DNA from: Odontocerum albicorne | Taxonomy: Eukaryota > Arthropoda > Insecta > Trichoptera > Odontoceridae | Direction of reading: 5' to 3' | Length of the DNA: 64,000 nt | Assembly (NCBI GenBank): GCA_949825065.1 | Contig: OX463863.1 | Coordinates: forward strand, 15,050,345-15,114,344 | Part shown: positions 1 to 11,339 of the stretch, piece by piece | Numbering within the stretch: the first letter of the stretch is position 1 | Layout: the number at the start of each line of letters is the position of its first letter | Made by a program: the position numbers and the translations under genes | The notes under the pieces: generated by a model | What the model saw: the letters and a program-made list of their open reading frames with translations, nothing else | The model's database searches: none | Told to the model about the DNA's origin: nothing

Positions 1-465
1 CGTGAAGATCTAACATTGAATGTGAGCAGTCTCTCGATCATTTGTATCCCCATTTTCTGTGTATTGTACATCTGATAGTCTTCATTTGAAAGTGGAAAAT
101 GCTTACTTAAACTAAATTACAAAAACTTTGCGCCTATGTTGAGCTATAAACAAGCATCAATAATTAACTTTTTCTCTGGCAACGCAAGGAGAAATGGCCT
201 CCAGGATTTTAAAATATTGATAGGAATTAATAAAAGAATTATTAAATATATTCCCTGGAATTGATTATATGAAAGTTTATGTTTGTTTATAAATGATAAA
301 AGGAAACAATTTTCATCTGTGATTTTTTACTTCGATGGTAATTAAACATATGAAAAATGAGTTATTACACCAATTTATTAAAATAATTTGAAAAAGAAAT
401 AAATAGCACTTTGCTTTATATTGCTTCAATATTTAAAAGAAGTTTTTTTTTATAAAATGTTTTAG

Positions 466-2785
466 GTTCAGAAGATATGAAAGATCACTTTAATAAACAG
501 AAACACAGTGGAAACAAGTCTCACGGCTGCGGACATTGTGGTAAGATGTTCTTAAAGAATAGTGGTTTAATACGCCATTCAAAGATTCATAGTGGTGAAA
601 AACCTTACAGTTGTAGAAATTGTGCGAAAACATTTTCACGAAAAGATCATTTAATATGTCATGAAAGAATTCATAGTGGGGAGAAGCCCTATAGTTGTAG
701 AAATTGTACAAAGACATTCGCACAAACAAGTAGTTTAAAAACTCATGAAAAGATTCATAGTCGAGAGAAGCCCATGAAATTTGTGAGATAACACATCGAT
801 CAATAAGGCCTGGGACTAACTACTAAAACAACATTTGTTTGCCAAAATTCTTCTTTATTCATCAACATAGTCTCCTCCAAGAGCTTTCCTAACTTTTCTA
901 TGGCAGCCGTGTAGAACGATTTATCTTTGGTTTCAAAATAGGCGTTAGTTTCGGCAATCACTTCTTCATTGGACCCAAATCTCTTTCCCTGGGATTTTTG
1001 AGGTCTGCGAACAGCCAATAGTCTCTGGGGGCCATAACTAGAGAATACGGTGGGTGCGGAAGCAATTCGAAGTCCAACTCAAGCAATTTGGCCATCGTTA
1101 CCATCGACTTGTTACACTGTGCATTGTCCTGATGAAAGAGAACTTTTTTCTTCTTCATATGGGGCGGTTTTTTTGCAATTTCCGCCTTCAAACGCTCCAA
1201 TAACGCTATGTTATATTCGCTATTGATGGTTTTTCCCTTTTCAAAGTGTTTGATGAATATTATACCATGCGCATTCCAAAATACGGAGTCCATAACCTTC
1301 CCGGCCGACTGTTGAGTTTTTGGTCGCTTCGGACGACTTTCAACGGCTGCTCTCCACTCAGCTGACTGCCGATTTGATTCCGGAGTATAGTGGTGGACCT
1401 AAGTTTCATCCATTGTCACATACCGACGCAAAAACACCTGTTTATTTCACGTAAACAGTGCCAAACAGCGCTCTGTATCATCGATGTGTTGTTGTTTCTG
1501 TTCTATTGTGAGCAAACGCGGCACCCATTTCGAAAAAAGCTTTTTCATGACCAAATGTTCATGCAAAATAGTGTAAACATTACCAAATGATATTTACAGG
1601 ATGTCAGCTATCTCACGCAACTTTACTTTGCGTTTTTCCATCACGATTTTGAGGGTTTTTTTTATGTTTTCTGGTGTAACAGCCTCATTTGGAAGACCAG
1701 AGCGTTCAGCATCATTTGTGTCTGTATGACCGCATTCTAAATCAGCATACCACCGACAAAAGCAGAGCCCGGATAACACTTTTCAAGCCATCGCTGAGTT
1801 TAAACGATATTTTGTCAACATACGACATTCGTTTTTTTCCATTGTTTTGAAAATAGCAAAAGTAGCGTCACTGAAACCACAGTAACTCAATGACACAATG
1901 TCGGAATGTCATGAAAGTTTGACACGTAACTTCTAAAGGCTGGTACTAACTGAAAATGGTATGAATTTGTTATTAGAGGCGCCATCCGTTGGTTAGTCCC
2001 GGGACTTATTGATCAATGTATTAACATTAACAAGAAGAAGTGGTTTAAAAACTCATGAAATGATTTATAGTGGAATTTGTAATTCATAAAATATGTGCCT
2101 GTGAAATTTGTGAGAAAACATTAACTAGAAAAAGTCATTTAAAATATCATTATTGGATTCATAGTGGAGAGAAGACCTAAAGTTGTCGACAATATGATAA
2201 GACTTTCTCACAAAAAATACATTTAACTTGTCATGAAAGAACTCTTAGTGGAGAAAAGTCCTACATCTGTGGACGATGTGATAAGACATTTTCAGACAAA
2301 AGGTCTTCAATACTCCATGCAATCACTCATCGTGGAGAGAAGCTCTACAGTTGTGGGCAATGAAATAAGACATTCTGAGACAAAAAATCTTCAATACGCC
2401 ATGGAAGGATTCATAGTGCAGAGAAGCTTTACAGCTGCGGACAATGTAATAAAACATTCTCACAAAAATATTATTTAACATATGAAATGATTCATAATGG
2501 AGAGAAGCCATATAGCTGTAGAAATTGTACAATGACATTCTCACATAAAAGTTATTTAAAAACTCATGAAAAGATTCATAGTGGAGAGAAGCCTTATGCC
2601 TGTGAAATTTGTGAGAAAACATTTACAACAAAAAGTAGTTAAAAATATCATCATTGGGTTCATAGTAGAGAGAAACCCTAAAGTCATGGTCAATGTGATA
2701 AGACGTTCTCATTTAAAAAATCTTCAATACGCCATGCATTTATTCATGGTGGAGCAAAAAGCCATACAGTTGTGGGTATTGAGAT
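466..2785 (+). pseudogene. C2H2 zinc-finger exon, pseudogene A, split by a mariner
   Basis: The exon opens after a tttag acceptor at 464-465 with the same sequence as gene B exon 3 (SEDMKDHF). Three good C2H2 fingers follow (about 513-770; pattern C-x2-C-x12-H-x3-H with HSGEKPYSC linkers). The frame is then lost: relative to gene B about eight bases are missing near 775 and a stop follows at 789. The mariner at 791-2021 interrupts the exon. From 2030 to 2785 at least seven more fingers can be traced, with stops in linkers (about 2178 and 2680), Cys-to-stop changes and lost Cys. The ancestral protein was a nuclear DNA-binding factor; this copy cannot encode it. Frame and motif similarity to 10422-10984 is clear. 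Confidence 0.88.
791..2021 (-). mobile_element. mariner element (mellifera-like), defective
   Basis: The ends are inverted repeats starting acacatcgatcaataag, flanked by TA at 789-790 and 2022-2023. The minus strand encodes a mariner transposase in pieces: HTDTNDAERSG (about 1700), TMDET followed by a stop where Trp is expected (about 1405), HQDNAQCNKS (about 1110) and MAPRDYWLF (about 1035). The Asp residues expected of the DD34D triad are recognisable, but stops and frameshifts break the frame, so it is dead as an autonomous element. It has the same ends and protein family as the element at 42448-43663. It sits inside the zinc-finger exon of pseudogene A. Confidence 0.93.
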
Positions 2786-3083
2786 AAGATATTCTCAAAA
2801 AACTTTATTTAACCGGACCTGATTGATGCGTATAATATCTCTGTTTCCTTCTATCGGAAACACGTGGCCTATGTAATTCACAGTCCAGATATGGAAATGA
2901 ATGACATTGGCAATTCCTATATAGTGGATTTTATTTAATAATTCTTTAATTAATATTATGGATATTTTTTTGGGATCATTAAAAAGTAATTTAAAATTTT
3001 TGATTTGTTTGTTTTTCTTTGCAGTACAAGACTGTTTTATCTTGGAGTGAAAAAGTAAAAGTTAATTATACATACTTGTTTAA

Positions 3084-3847
3084 CCGGTTCACTGCCACGA
3101 GCGTGTTGACGCGCTCTCCGATTCAGTGCTCGCTAGATCGGCCATACAAAATGAACTTTTCGCAAACCAATATCAAATCCAATTGTAATAATTTATAAAT
3201 TATAACACATAGTGACATCTATTGGGATGGTCAAGAAATACTTAAATATTACAATTTACCGATATTATCAAAGTTACAGTCATCTTTCTAAAAGCTTTCA
3301 CTGACATTCAATACGTGTCTCTGATACAGGGTTACCGACTACATCTTTTTGCGACGTAATTGCGATAATTTATAATGACTTTGTTTGTAGTTTTGTTCAG
3401 TGATTGATTTTTAACTTTTGTGCGTTATTTTTGTTAATTTTTCATGTATTCTTTGGTTATTGGCGGTAGTTTTGCGGCATAATACGACGTTTATATAGAC
3501 TTTTTACGGTTTTATTTTATAGTTTATTTACCTTTCGTGCTTTATTATACATCATACCGATAATCTGTGTATTTTAGTTTACAAAGTATATTATATTCCA
3601 CTATATTTATAAGAAAATTGGTTTTCTGTGTCAAGTTGTGACAACCCTGACATTTTGTGAATATTTAAACTGTGTTTTTCTGAGTGAACGGCAGCTCAAA
3701 CGCCCCACGGTGTATATATTTAGTAAGTTTTCATAATATCCTTTATATCTGTATACAAAAAATTTAAATTTTTTAGGTTTTATTTTTGTTGAAATTTTGT
3801 CGGCCTGCTGGGCACGGCCATACTAATAACTTCAGGCACTTAAAGGG
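3084..3847. mobile_element. TTAA-flanked MITE-like element (piggyBac-type target)
   Basis: Both sides carry TTAA (3080-3083 and 3848-3851). The ends are imperfect inverted repeats: ccggttcactgcc on the left and ggcacttaaaggg on the right. No transposase is seen in the 764 bases. The right end matches, in reverse, the fragment starting at 21327. A TTAA target is typical of piggyBac elements; the family assignment is inference. Confidence 0.7.
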
Positions 3848-4227
3848 TTAAAGCTTTACTTACTTTGCTAATTTTTGTTGATTGAAATTTTAGGTAAGCT
3901 TTTGCAATGTAAAAATTTAAAGCTCTCAAAAAACTGAGACTGGTGATGCGAGGGATAAAAATAATTAGTGATCTGTATTGTCCGTTAACCAAATTAAGAA
4001 AGATAGTATTATAAATAATGCAATGCAGATATCAAATATTCATAATCAATTGACTTGAATGTGCAATAATAAAACAATTTAAACCTATTCAAGCAATGCT
4101 TGAAAGAAGATCAAGTATTTGTTTCTCGGTTGCTTTAATTTTATTGTCTTCAAACATTTCCGACACATTCATTAAAAACATAGTCATATTTCACACATTT
4201 TTTCATACAAGCAATGTTAGTTGTATA
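3848..4227. other. No gene seen
   Basis: About 380 A+T-rich bases between a TTAA element and a degenerate exon copy. No ORF, repeat or RNA gene is recognised. Confidence 0.5.
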
Positions 4228-4345
4228 GGCGTACTTGGGTCTGTGGTGTTATCACCAATATGTTTGGAATATGTGCTGCTATTTTGTATATGTTCCTGTT
4301 TGATATCTGCCTCACATATACTCATATCAACTTTTCCTGAAAAGA
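4228..4345 (-). pseudogene. Decayed copy of the zinc-finger gene exon 1
   Basis: Read on the minus strand, this gives FPEKVDMSICEADIKQE followed by a tail ending GDNTTDPS and a possible GT donor. It matches the second half of exon 1 of genes B, C and D. The first half (the VKEEKAEDGD part) is absent. No zinc-finger exon lies downstream on this strand inside the window, so it is an orphan exon relic. Confidence 0.6.
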
Positions 4346-4929
4346 CAGACACTTTCATGAATAGTTGAATTGAAATTGAGCAGAATGACAGTTAAAGCAA
4401 AGAATGGAATAAAAGAAAGACTGAATTGCACTGACCTACCGTATTCTGATTGTCGAGGGTCTTTATAGGCTGACATTATCAATTTGAAAGTATAAGGTAC
4501 TTTGTATTCCAACAGTGCACTATCGCATCACCTGAAAACATACATTCAGATCTCAAATGTTCATCGCACCAGGTATCTGTTATCCAGTATCTGTGAACTT
4601 GTAGCATATCATGGTTATAAATCTTTTTGTAAAAATCACAGTTTCAAAGCAGCGCTGTGTCCATAACAGTGTAGGGTATTTGAATTCATAGGGATCTCGA
4701 AAAGAATGCCTGAGCTTTGAAAACGTGTTTTTTTTAAATAAAGATATATGGAGAATCATGATTGTGTAGCAACTTAATGTTCACAGAATGCGAAGGACTC
4801 TTTGCTGTTTTCCCTTTCTCTTTTTATTTTTCAAGTTTAAATACAAATCAGATGCAAAGGAATTGGAGTTTCTCCAACTAACCCAAATTCACCACTATCT
4901 ACTAAAGAGAGCATGAGAAACAAGACTAC
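4346..4929. other. No gene seen
   Basis: About 580 bases between two minus-strand exon 1 copies. Short ORFs here have no recognisable motif. Confidence 0.45.
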
Positions 4930-5129
4930 TTGGGTCCCTGGTGCTATCACCAACATGTCTGGAATTTGTGCTGGTATCTCGTGAACATTCCTGTTTGTAT
5001 TTGCCTCATGTATACTCATGTCATACTCGGGGAACACTGCTGCAGTATCCCCATCTTCTGCCTTTTCTTCCTTCACCACCACCTCTGCCGTTCCCTTGTG
5101 TTACTGAGAATTCATCCTCTCCCTGTCAC
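4930..5129 (-). pseudogene. Orphan exon 1 copy, broken
   Basis: The minus strand shows an ..aataacag acceptor at about 5130, then MNSQ, an in-frame stop, and VVVKEEKAEDGDTAAVF PEYDMSIHEA. A small deletion in the next codons shifts the frame (NTNRNV instead of DIKQEC). A GT donor follows at 4929-4928. Compared with 13806-14006 the whole exon is present, but a stop and a frameshift make it non-functional. It is in tandem with the older copy at 4228-4345 and has its own leader copy at 5251-5352. Confidence 0.8.
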
Positions 5130-5250
5130 CTGTTATTAAACATTCACATATTAATATTACAAAATTAAGTTCATAACTATGCTTGACATGTATAAACATA
5201 AAACTGCATTTTGATGTAAATATTCGTAAATGAGTCAGGATAGCATAGCT

Positions 5251-5352
5251 TTTCAGTTTTGCAAGAGAACCACACATTTTATTGTTAAACTGCACTAGCA
5301 TCATCCTGCACATTCACATGTGTAGAACACCGAGGTGATACAATTTACCGGT
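5251..5352 (-). promoter_or_regulatory. Conserved leader region upstream of exon 1 (copy 1)
   Basis: On the minus strand this holds accggtaaattgtatcacc, then catgtgaatgtgcagga and ggttctcttgcaa. The same block, in the same order, precedes exon 1 at 9062-9172 and 13598-13716, and a shortened form is at 27276-27335. Its conservation next to first coding exons suggests a promoter-proximal or 5' UTR element; the function is inferred. Confidence 0.5.
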
Positions 5353-7082
5353 AAGTTTGGTTATAATTAATTTTATATTCAGTATCAGAAACAATTGTTG
5401 CAAATTAAAACCTATAAATATTAATTTATATGTGAAAATTATGACCTTTCAATTCTATAGAAATGTTTCTTCATATTGAAATATGGCAGTTAACTTCTAT
5501 AATATTGAGTGTAGTAGAGCTGGCAAACCTTTTTGTGGATGCTACCTACATTTTTGATGGGCGATGTCGCGATCTACCGGTGTACAGAAAAAAATACAAA
5601 ATTATTAGCAGATATAATTATTAAATATTCATTTTGAAAAAAAAAAATTATAAATTAATCTTATTATGAAGAAAAAAGACAAGGAACACAATAAATGTTG
5701 GTGTATGTAAAAGTAACGTTGATGAGATTTTGGAATTGCCAAGATTTGCCTTTTTTATTGACCTAAATATTCGGACACCGGTAAAATAACAATAACTTTA
5801 CCGGTGCCCTTCGAATCTGTCAAATATGTATTTTATTATTTTTTTTTAAATATGTTCCTTTTTATTCAGGTAGTAAAAATGCGTGTCGATAACCACCTTC
5901 ATGTTCGTCATGTCATGCTGTATCACTTCGAAAATGAATGGACAGCGGCATTCATTTCGCGATTTCAACGATCTCTTTGGTTGAGAAAGGGTCGATGAGC
6001 CAGTAGTGAGTGCTCAACACGTTAAGATTGACAGAATGTACAAAAAAAGTAAGAATGAAACAGGTATTTAACTGTAAAATCACAGGTTACCAACACAATA
6101 CGGGACCGCCCATAGGCGGACAGCCAGCACTGCGCAAAAATACAAACAAAAGATAAATAAATCAAAATACAAATTTAAAACAAATGTATTAGACGGAATC
6201 AGACAGGCACAACTTTACAAATCCTCAAAAACCGCGGAAGGGAAAATTACATGAATAGTTAAAAAAAAAAAAGCACAGTAATCAATCAAAAAAGGTCTTC
6301 AAAAGTCCTCGAAAGACACGCGGGATCCTACTTTAAGGATCGGATATTCGAAAGCAGCTTATCAGGCACTCGTTTACTCAATCGTTAAAGCGAGACTAGC
6401 AAAATCACTTTCTTCAACACCTGGTGACCGGTGATGAGTCATGGCTGTCAGCAGCGGATTAAACCGCGGATCACCATGAAAGTTTAATTTATTTTCCATC
6501 CGAACTTAGATTTTATATCTGTCGAGAATGTCTTGCTGAGGTGCGGTGCAATGACATATACACAATTAACGCGCAAGCGTCATATATCCACAGGATTGTT
6601 GATAATCATACTCGATCACAAAGGATAGCCTATCTATCAAACCACATATGTACTTCGTATCTGATTTTCATCAAATTGTAAATGTTTATCGAGTTATAAA
6701 TCATGTATAGTTAAGTTGGGAAATAATTCTACTCCATAGTATGTCGTTAGAATATACTTAAATACGCACCTTGTACCTTAATTGTGCTAATACGTCGTCC
6801 ATGTAAACGAGTATTAATATTATTGAAATCGACATCCCTTCAAACTTTCGTATACTCCTTTATACATAGAAAAAGAGGCATTCCTTCAGAGAGAAAGATG
6901 GGGAAAGTTTGTATCTATGGAGCTGAACTGTCAACCTGATTGTACTGGCTTTAGTGTATTGATTCCTGCTTAATTTGATATTATTGTTCACAGACATTAT
7001 TCAAGAATGTTTCACATAGGTATTTCCATTTGCGACAGTTATTTCCATTTGGTAAAGTGAATTGACCCAAATATTGTATATG
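5353..7082. other. No gene recognised
   Basis: About 1.7 kb, A+T-rich. The stretch near 5516-5575 (gctggcaaacctttttgtgg and gatctaccggtgtacag) resembles the end of a hAT-type element, but no partner end was established. No coding region, RNA gene or tandem array is supported. Confidence 0.4.
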
Positions 7083-7704
7083 ATGCCTAATTGTGCAGTC
7101 TTTGGTTGTAACAATTGGAGTAGAAAATCTAAAGGAACTATAGTTCGGAAAATGTAGGATGAGTCCTGTGACAGCTCAATTGCCCCAATACAACCTTATG
7201 TAATGTATTTACCTAAATAACTTGCTATTTATTAGAATTGAGGCTTATATTAAAGTTGATAAAATAATTAAAATTACTGAACATCGTTACAAGGTTGTAT
7301 TGGGGCAAATTTGTGAGCTGTCACAGGACTCATCCTACATTTTCTGAACTATAGTATTCGATATTACTCTTATCCTAAGGACAATGCTTTAGCTCGACAA
7401 TGGCTCAACGCGTGTTGTCGTAAAGACCGCGTAAATTTAAAAAATGCTAGAATATGCTGCCAGCACTTCAAATAATACTGTTTGTTTACCCCATTAAACC
7501 ACAGATTGCTTTAGTACTCCCTCAAACGTCATAGAAATTTAAAATCTGACGCAGTCCCTTCTCTGAATCTCCTGAAATCGAAAGACGCGGCTGATCCTTC
7601 AGCCAGACAGCGGCGATCTGAGCAAAAGGCCATTGTTAATGACGTTTTGAAGGAGTTTACAGATTCAAGTGCATCATTTAATGACAGTGAAGACAATAAT
7701 ACAG
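7083..7704 (+). pseudogene. THAP-domain exon, pseudogene split by a MITE
   Basis: The reading frame starts MPNCAVFGCNNWSRKSKGT, is interrupted at codon 19 by the MITE at 7141-7351, and resumes SIRYYSYPKD. It goes on with the THAP signature: Cys at C-x4-C, RQWLNACCRKD with the conserved Trp, then CCQHF. If the MITE and one TA are removed the frame is continuous there. Two in-frame stops follow, after QHFK and before YSLKRHR. The frame continues to DSEDNNT and a GT donor at 7705-7706. THAP domains are zinc-dependent DNA-binding folds found in host factors and in P-element-type transposases. Which of these it came from cannot be told. Confidence 0.85.
7141..7351. mobile_element. MITE family 1, copy 1 (211 bp)
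   Basis: It has near-perfect terminal inverted repeats (tagttcggaaaatgtagga left, its complement right) and TA on each side (7139-7140, 7352-7353). It contains no ORF. The core, with acttgctatttattagaatt, is shared with copies at 25859 and 51806 and with the longer family at 14183, 21979, 38370 and 62876. It interrupts the THAP exon. Confidence 0.9.
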
Positions 7705-7742
7705 GTATTTACTGAACATTGGATTTCTTATCAATAGGTCTA

Positions 7743-8236
7743 AAGCAAGAGTTCCCTAAGTGGTCAATATCGACCCCCTGGGTTCGATTTGAATGTTTCA
7801 TGGGTCGATAGTTTCAATAAAAAAGTTTGGGGGTCGACGACAGCAAAAATAGACCCCCTTACTACTGCTATTTGTTTGTTACTTCAAAATATCTATGATT
7901 CCAATAGGTACCTAATTAAGAGTATTTGTCAATATTTGTACTTATTATGAATTTACATATTTATTGCATAAATGTCAAAAATAAAAAAAGTGCAGATTTA
8001 ATCATTAAATGTTGCACAAGATTATGCAATGCATAATCCGTGGTCCTTTAATCTTTTTCAATCCTTAATTACAAGTGATTAAAATGAAAAGTTTGTTATC
8101 TAGTGAAATATTTAATATCGAGTACTGTACAAACTTATTAATTTGAGTAAGTAAAGTAAATGACTAGGGGGGAGACGGTTTTAAAAGTTTTTAGTAAAGG
8201 GGTCTGCGGGCGAAAAAAGTTTAGAAACTCTTGATA
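7743..8236. mobile_element. Possible hAT-type non-autonomous element
   Basis: The left part reads agagttccctaagtggtc with repeated gggtcgat motifs and the right part ends gtttagaaactcttg, a loose inverted match. This style of ggtcgat-rich end resembles hAT MITEs. No clean 8-bp duplication was found, so the boundaries are uncertain. Confidence 0.35.
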
Positions 8237-8311
8237 CAAAGTATTCATAAACTTCTTACTATGAAATGTAAAACAAAAACATTGAACACTCTTCACTGTT
8301 TGGTATAGACC

Positions 8312-8839
8312 AAGGGTCTCCAAACTACGACCCGCGAGATATGCCCGGTATCCAGTCTTTCATAGTTTATTTTGATTATAGTATAAAATTTACAATGTAA
8401 GTAAATCATACAAAATAATAATCAGATGTTTTTATTTAACGACCAATTAAGAAATACAATAACGGACATACATAATGAAATTGAACATTTTTACTACTGT
8501 ATTTGCAATTAAACACACTGTATTTGCAAGATGTCACTACTATATATTTAGAATGCTCGTAAGTAGTCGTAACAATACGTAACGCGCATCGACTTTCTCC
8601 GCCGCTATGAAATGTCCTTGACACTTGCCCGTAAGTACCAACCGAAATTGCGAACGGAGCTAAGTCCAGCCCGCACCCTGCGCCATAGATATCTCACTCG
8701 CCGGCTGGTCCCAATATGAAAAATTGTGCGTAATTCAAAATTACAGTATGTTGGTATGATGAGCTAGCTAGGTCTTGGCCCTTGGGACTTAGTGGAAGAA
8801 TCAGTGTGGCCCTTAGGGTAAAAAATTTGGAGACCCTGA
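8312..8839. mobile_element. hAT-type MITE
   Basis: The ends aagggtctccaaac and tttggagaccctga are inverted repeats. Flanks tatagacc (8304-8311) and tatagact (8840-8847) are a near-exact 8-bp target duplication, as expected for hAT elements. The 528 bases hold no transposase motif. Confidence 0.75.
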
Positions 8840-9061
8840 TATAGACTAACATTCATATTAAAACATCATGACGTGTATTACTGTTATATAATATTGGATT
8901 GATTAAACAATATGTTTTGCACACAAAGTGAAAGGGAACAATCTTGACAATAGAAACAATTTCGTGTTGTGTTTTGGTTACTTTGTACGTTTAATTTAAA
9001 TGAATAAATTATATCATTGTTATTCCCTATTATTAATGTGCGTAGGAAATGTTGAATGAAA

Positions 9062-9172
9062 TGAAGTTCGGCGCGTTACCGCTCATCCATACACCCCATA
9101 AACATGTGGATGTGCAGGACGATTTGGGTGCAGTTTCACTGTAAAGTGTGTTCAATCTTGCAATATGTAAAT
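9062..9172 (+). promoter_or_regulatory. Conserved leader region upstream of gene B
   Basis: Contains aacatgtggatgtgcagga, gggtgcagtttcactgtaaa and tcttgcaat, matching the block before the exon at 13806 and, reversed, 5251-5352. The start of the block, including the possible donor seen at 13602, is altered here. It lies about 110 bases before the exon 1 acceptor. Its role is inferred. Confidence 0.5.
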
Positions 9173-9283
9173 CTATGCTGTCGTGAATCATGTCTCATAG
9201 TAGCTATTTAGTTTTATGCATGTCAAAGGGTCAAGCACGGTCATAAACTGAATTTTGTAATATGAATGTGTAAATGTTTACAG

Positions 9284-9469
9284 GTGATAAGGTAAGTATG
9301 GATTCTCAAGAATATAAGGAAACTACAGGGGTGATGGTGGAAGAAGATGTGGATACTGCAGCAGTGTTCCCCGAGTACGACATGATTATACACGAGGCAG
9401 ATATCAAACAGGAATGTGCGCGGCATACAAGCGCAGGTTCTAGACATATTGTTGACCCCACAGTCTCAA
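9284..9469 (+). CDS. Gene B exon 1: acidic VKEE/IKQEC-type N-terminus
   Basis: The exon follows a tttacag acceptor (9282-9283) and ends at a GT donor (9470-9471, caag/taag context). ATG at 9298 is the first usable start and begins MDSQEYKE. The segment is acidic and ends in the conserved DTAAVFPEYD...IHEADIKQECA block shared with genes C and D. IKQE fits the psi-K-x-E SUMO acceptor consensus; here the usual VKEE is VEEDV, so one site is lost. It contributes 172 coding bases and ends in phase 1, which joins correctly to exon 2 (a+at, Asn). No homology to KRAB or ZAD domains is visible. Confidence 0.8.
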
Positions 9470-9644
9470 GTAAGTTAATTGAACTCATATTGTTGATACA
9501 AAAAAATCATAATTATGTTTCATGAGTGTTATTTAATGAATGTGTCAATATCATTCAAAGACAGGTGAAATCACAAATATTTCTGCTAGTGAGAACATAA
9601 CCATTGACATTCTTTAGATTACATTTGAAATTTTGTTGTTGCAG

Positions 9645-9902
9645 ATATTCAAACCCGGTCATCTTATGAAACATTAAATAAAGAAATGACCAACTTCATA
9701 AATTCTCAGGAGCAATGTAACAAATTGAAATCGAAGATGTGTTTGAATTTTTCTATCAAAGGAGAAAATATTGTAGAAGAGGATACTGCGCCAGTATTCT
9801 CTGAATTTCCTATCGATACACAGGAAGCTGATATTAAAAAGGAATGTGCTGAAGTCTGTAATACAGAGACTGTTGATGTTTGTGGCACTCTTGCAATGTC
9901 AA
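9645..9902 (+). CDS. Gene B exon 2: second acidic module
   Basis: Bounded by a ttgcag acceptor and a GTGAGT donor; 258 bases, phase 1 at both ends, so it can be skipped without changing the frame. It encodes NIQTRSSYETLNKEM, then ENIVEEDTAPVFSEF and DTQEADIKKECAEV. The order of motifs is that of exon 1 (acidic run, DTAxVF, then the IKxEC site), so the two exons look like duplicates of one module. The role is probably regulatory, with an IKKE SUMO-type site; this is inference. Confidence 0.82.
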
Positions 9903-10421
9903 GTGAGTATGAATATTTGACTGTTATATATTAAATTCTAAGTTTTGTCAAAGGACCGTGAAGATCTAACATTGAATGTGAGCAGTCTCTTGATCCTTTG
10001 TATCCCCATTTTAGGGTGTATTGTTCATCTGATAGTCTTCATTTGAAAGTGGAAAATGCTTACATTAACCAAATTATAAAAACTTTGCGCTGCAAGTTGA
10101 ACAGTAAACAAGCATCAATAATTAATGTTTTCTCTGGCAATGCAAGAGGAATGCGAAGGAAATGGTCTCCAGGATTCTAAAATATTGATAAGAATTAATA
10201 AAAGAATTAGTAAATATATTCCCTGGAATAGATTATATGAAAGTTTATCTCTGTTTATAAATGATAAAGGGAAATTATTTTCATCTAAACATTGTGATTT
10301 TTTTACTTCAATTGTAATTAAACATAAGAAAAATGAGTTATTACAAAAATGTGTTAAGATAATTTGAAAAATAAATTAATAGCACCTTTCTTTATATTTT
10401 TTTAATTCTCAAATGTTTTAG

Positions 10422-10984
10422 GTTCAGAAGATATGAAAGATCACTTTAATATACAGAATCACAGTGGAAACAAGTCTCACGGCTGCGGACATTGTGGCAA
10501 GGTGTTCGCAAAGAAAAGTAATTTAATACGTCATTCAAAGATTCATAGTGGAGAAAAACCTTACAGTTGTAGAAATTGTGCGAAAACATATGCAACAAAT
10601 AGTAGTTTAAAGTCTCATGAAAAGATTCATAGTGGAGAAAAACCTTACAGTTGTAGAAGTTGTGCGAAAACATTCTTACGAAAAGATCATTTAATATTTC
10701 ATGAAACGATTCATAGTGGAGAGAAGCCTTACCGCTGTGAAATTTGTGAGAAGACATTTTCAAAAAGTAATCATTTAAAATGTCATGAAAGGATTCATAG
10801 TGGAGAAAGGCCCTACAGCTGTGGAAATTGTACAAAAACATTCTCAAATAAAAGTAATTTAATAACTCATGAAATGGTTCATAGTGGAGAGAAGCCTTAT
10901 GTCTGTGAAATTTGTGAGAAAACATTTACAAGAAAAAGTAGTTTAAAATATCATCAATGGATTCATAGTGGAGAGAAACCCTAA
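10422..10984 (+). CDS. Gene B exon 3: six C2H2 zinc fingers
   Basis: The exon starts after a tttag acceptor (10420-10421) with SEDMKDHFN and encodes six canonical Cys2His2 fingers (C-x2-C-x12-H-x3-H) joined by HSGEKP or HSGERP linkers. The recognition helices differ between fingers (KSNLIR, NSSLKS, KDHLIF, SNHLKC, KSNLIT, KSSLKY). With exons 1 and 2 the protein is 330 aa, in frame throughout. It is probably a nuclear sequence-specific DNA-binding regulator. The stop (TAA, 10982-10984) falls exactly where the next linker Tyr codon would be, and one more finger is legible after it, so the array has been shortened. The exon is a close paralogue of pseudogene A. Confidence 0.92.
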
Positions 10985-11135
10985 AGTTGTGGACAATGTG
11001 ATAAGACATTCTCTTTTAAAAAATCTTCAATATGCTAGGCATTTATTTATTGTGGAGGAAAAAGCCATACGGCTGTGGGTATTGAGATAAGAAATTCTCA
11101 AAAAACATTATATAACATTTCATGAACTAGTGGAG
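10985..11135 (+). pseudogene. Decayed fingers after the gene B stop
   Basis: Directly after the stop the frame reads SCGQCDKTFSFKKSS, then a damaged helix, and further cgg-ctgtgggtatt and gaactagtggagaaaagcccta pieces of finger and linker. Stops and shifts break it. It matches 2680-2810 in pseudogene A. Confidence 0.75.
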
Positions 11136-11339
11136 AAAAGCCCTATGTGGAAAGTATATTGCTGAGCAAACGTCGTCCGTTAGGATCTTTGCTTGTTGCC
11201 AACCTTCCACAAAACACACACACACATGACATATGTGTAAGTTCCTTGTTGAACAGATTCTTTGTTGATTGGTAGAACTTCGTAGAAATCAAAACACATT
11301 ATGACGTTTTAAACAAAGAGTATTTTGCTCATTGTTCTG

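Larger units (their letters stand above)
1..2810 (+). repeat. Segmental duplicate of the gene B 3' region
   Basis: The first 465 bases match 9957-10421 almost base for base: the same intron, starting in both copies with cgtgaagatctaac. The match continues into the zinc-finger exon and resumes after the mariner at 2022. The two copies are direct repeats about 9.96 kb apart. Copy 1 carries more fingers and more decay than copy 2, so they have diverged or been reshuffled since the duplication. Exons 1 and 2 of this copy would lie left of the window. Confidence 0.85.

Noticed and set aside
9284..9469. KRAB or ZAD domain in exon 1
   Set aside because: ZAD needs four spaced cysteines and KRAB its DVAVxF box; neither is present. 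Only the acidic VKEE/IKQEC-type module is seen.
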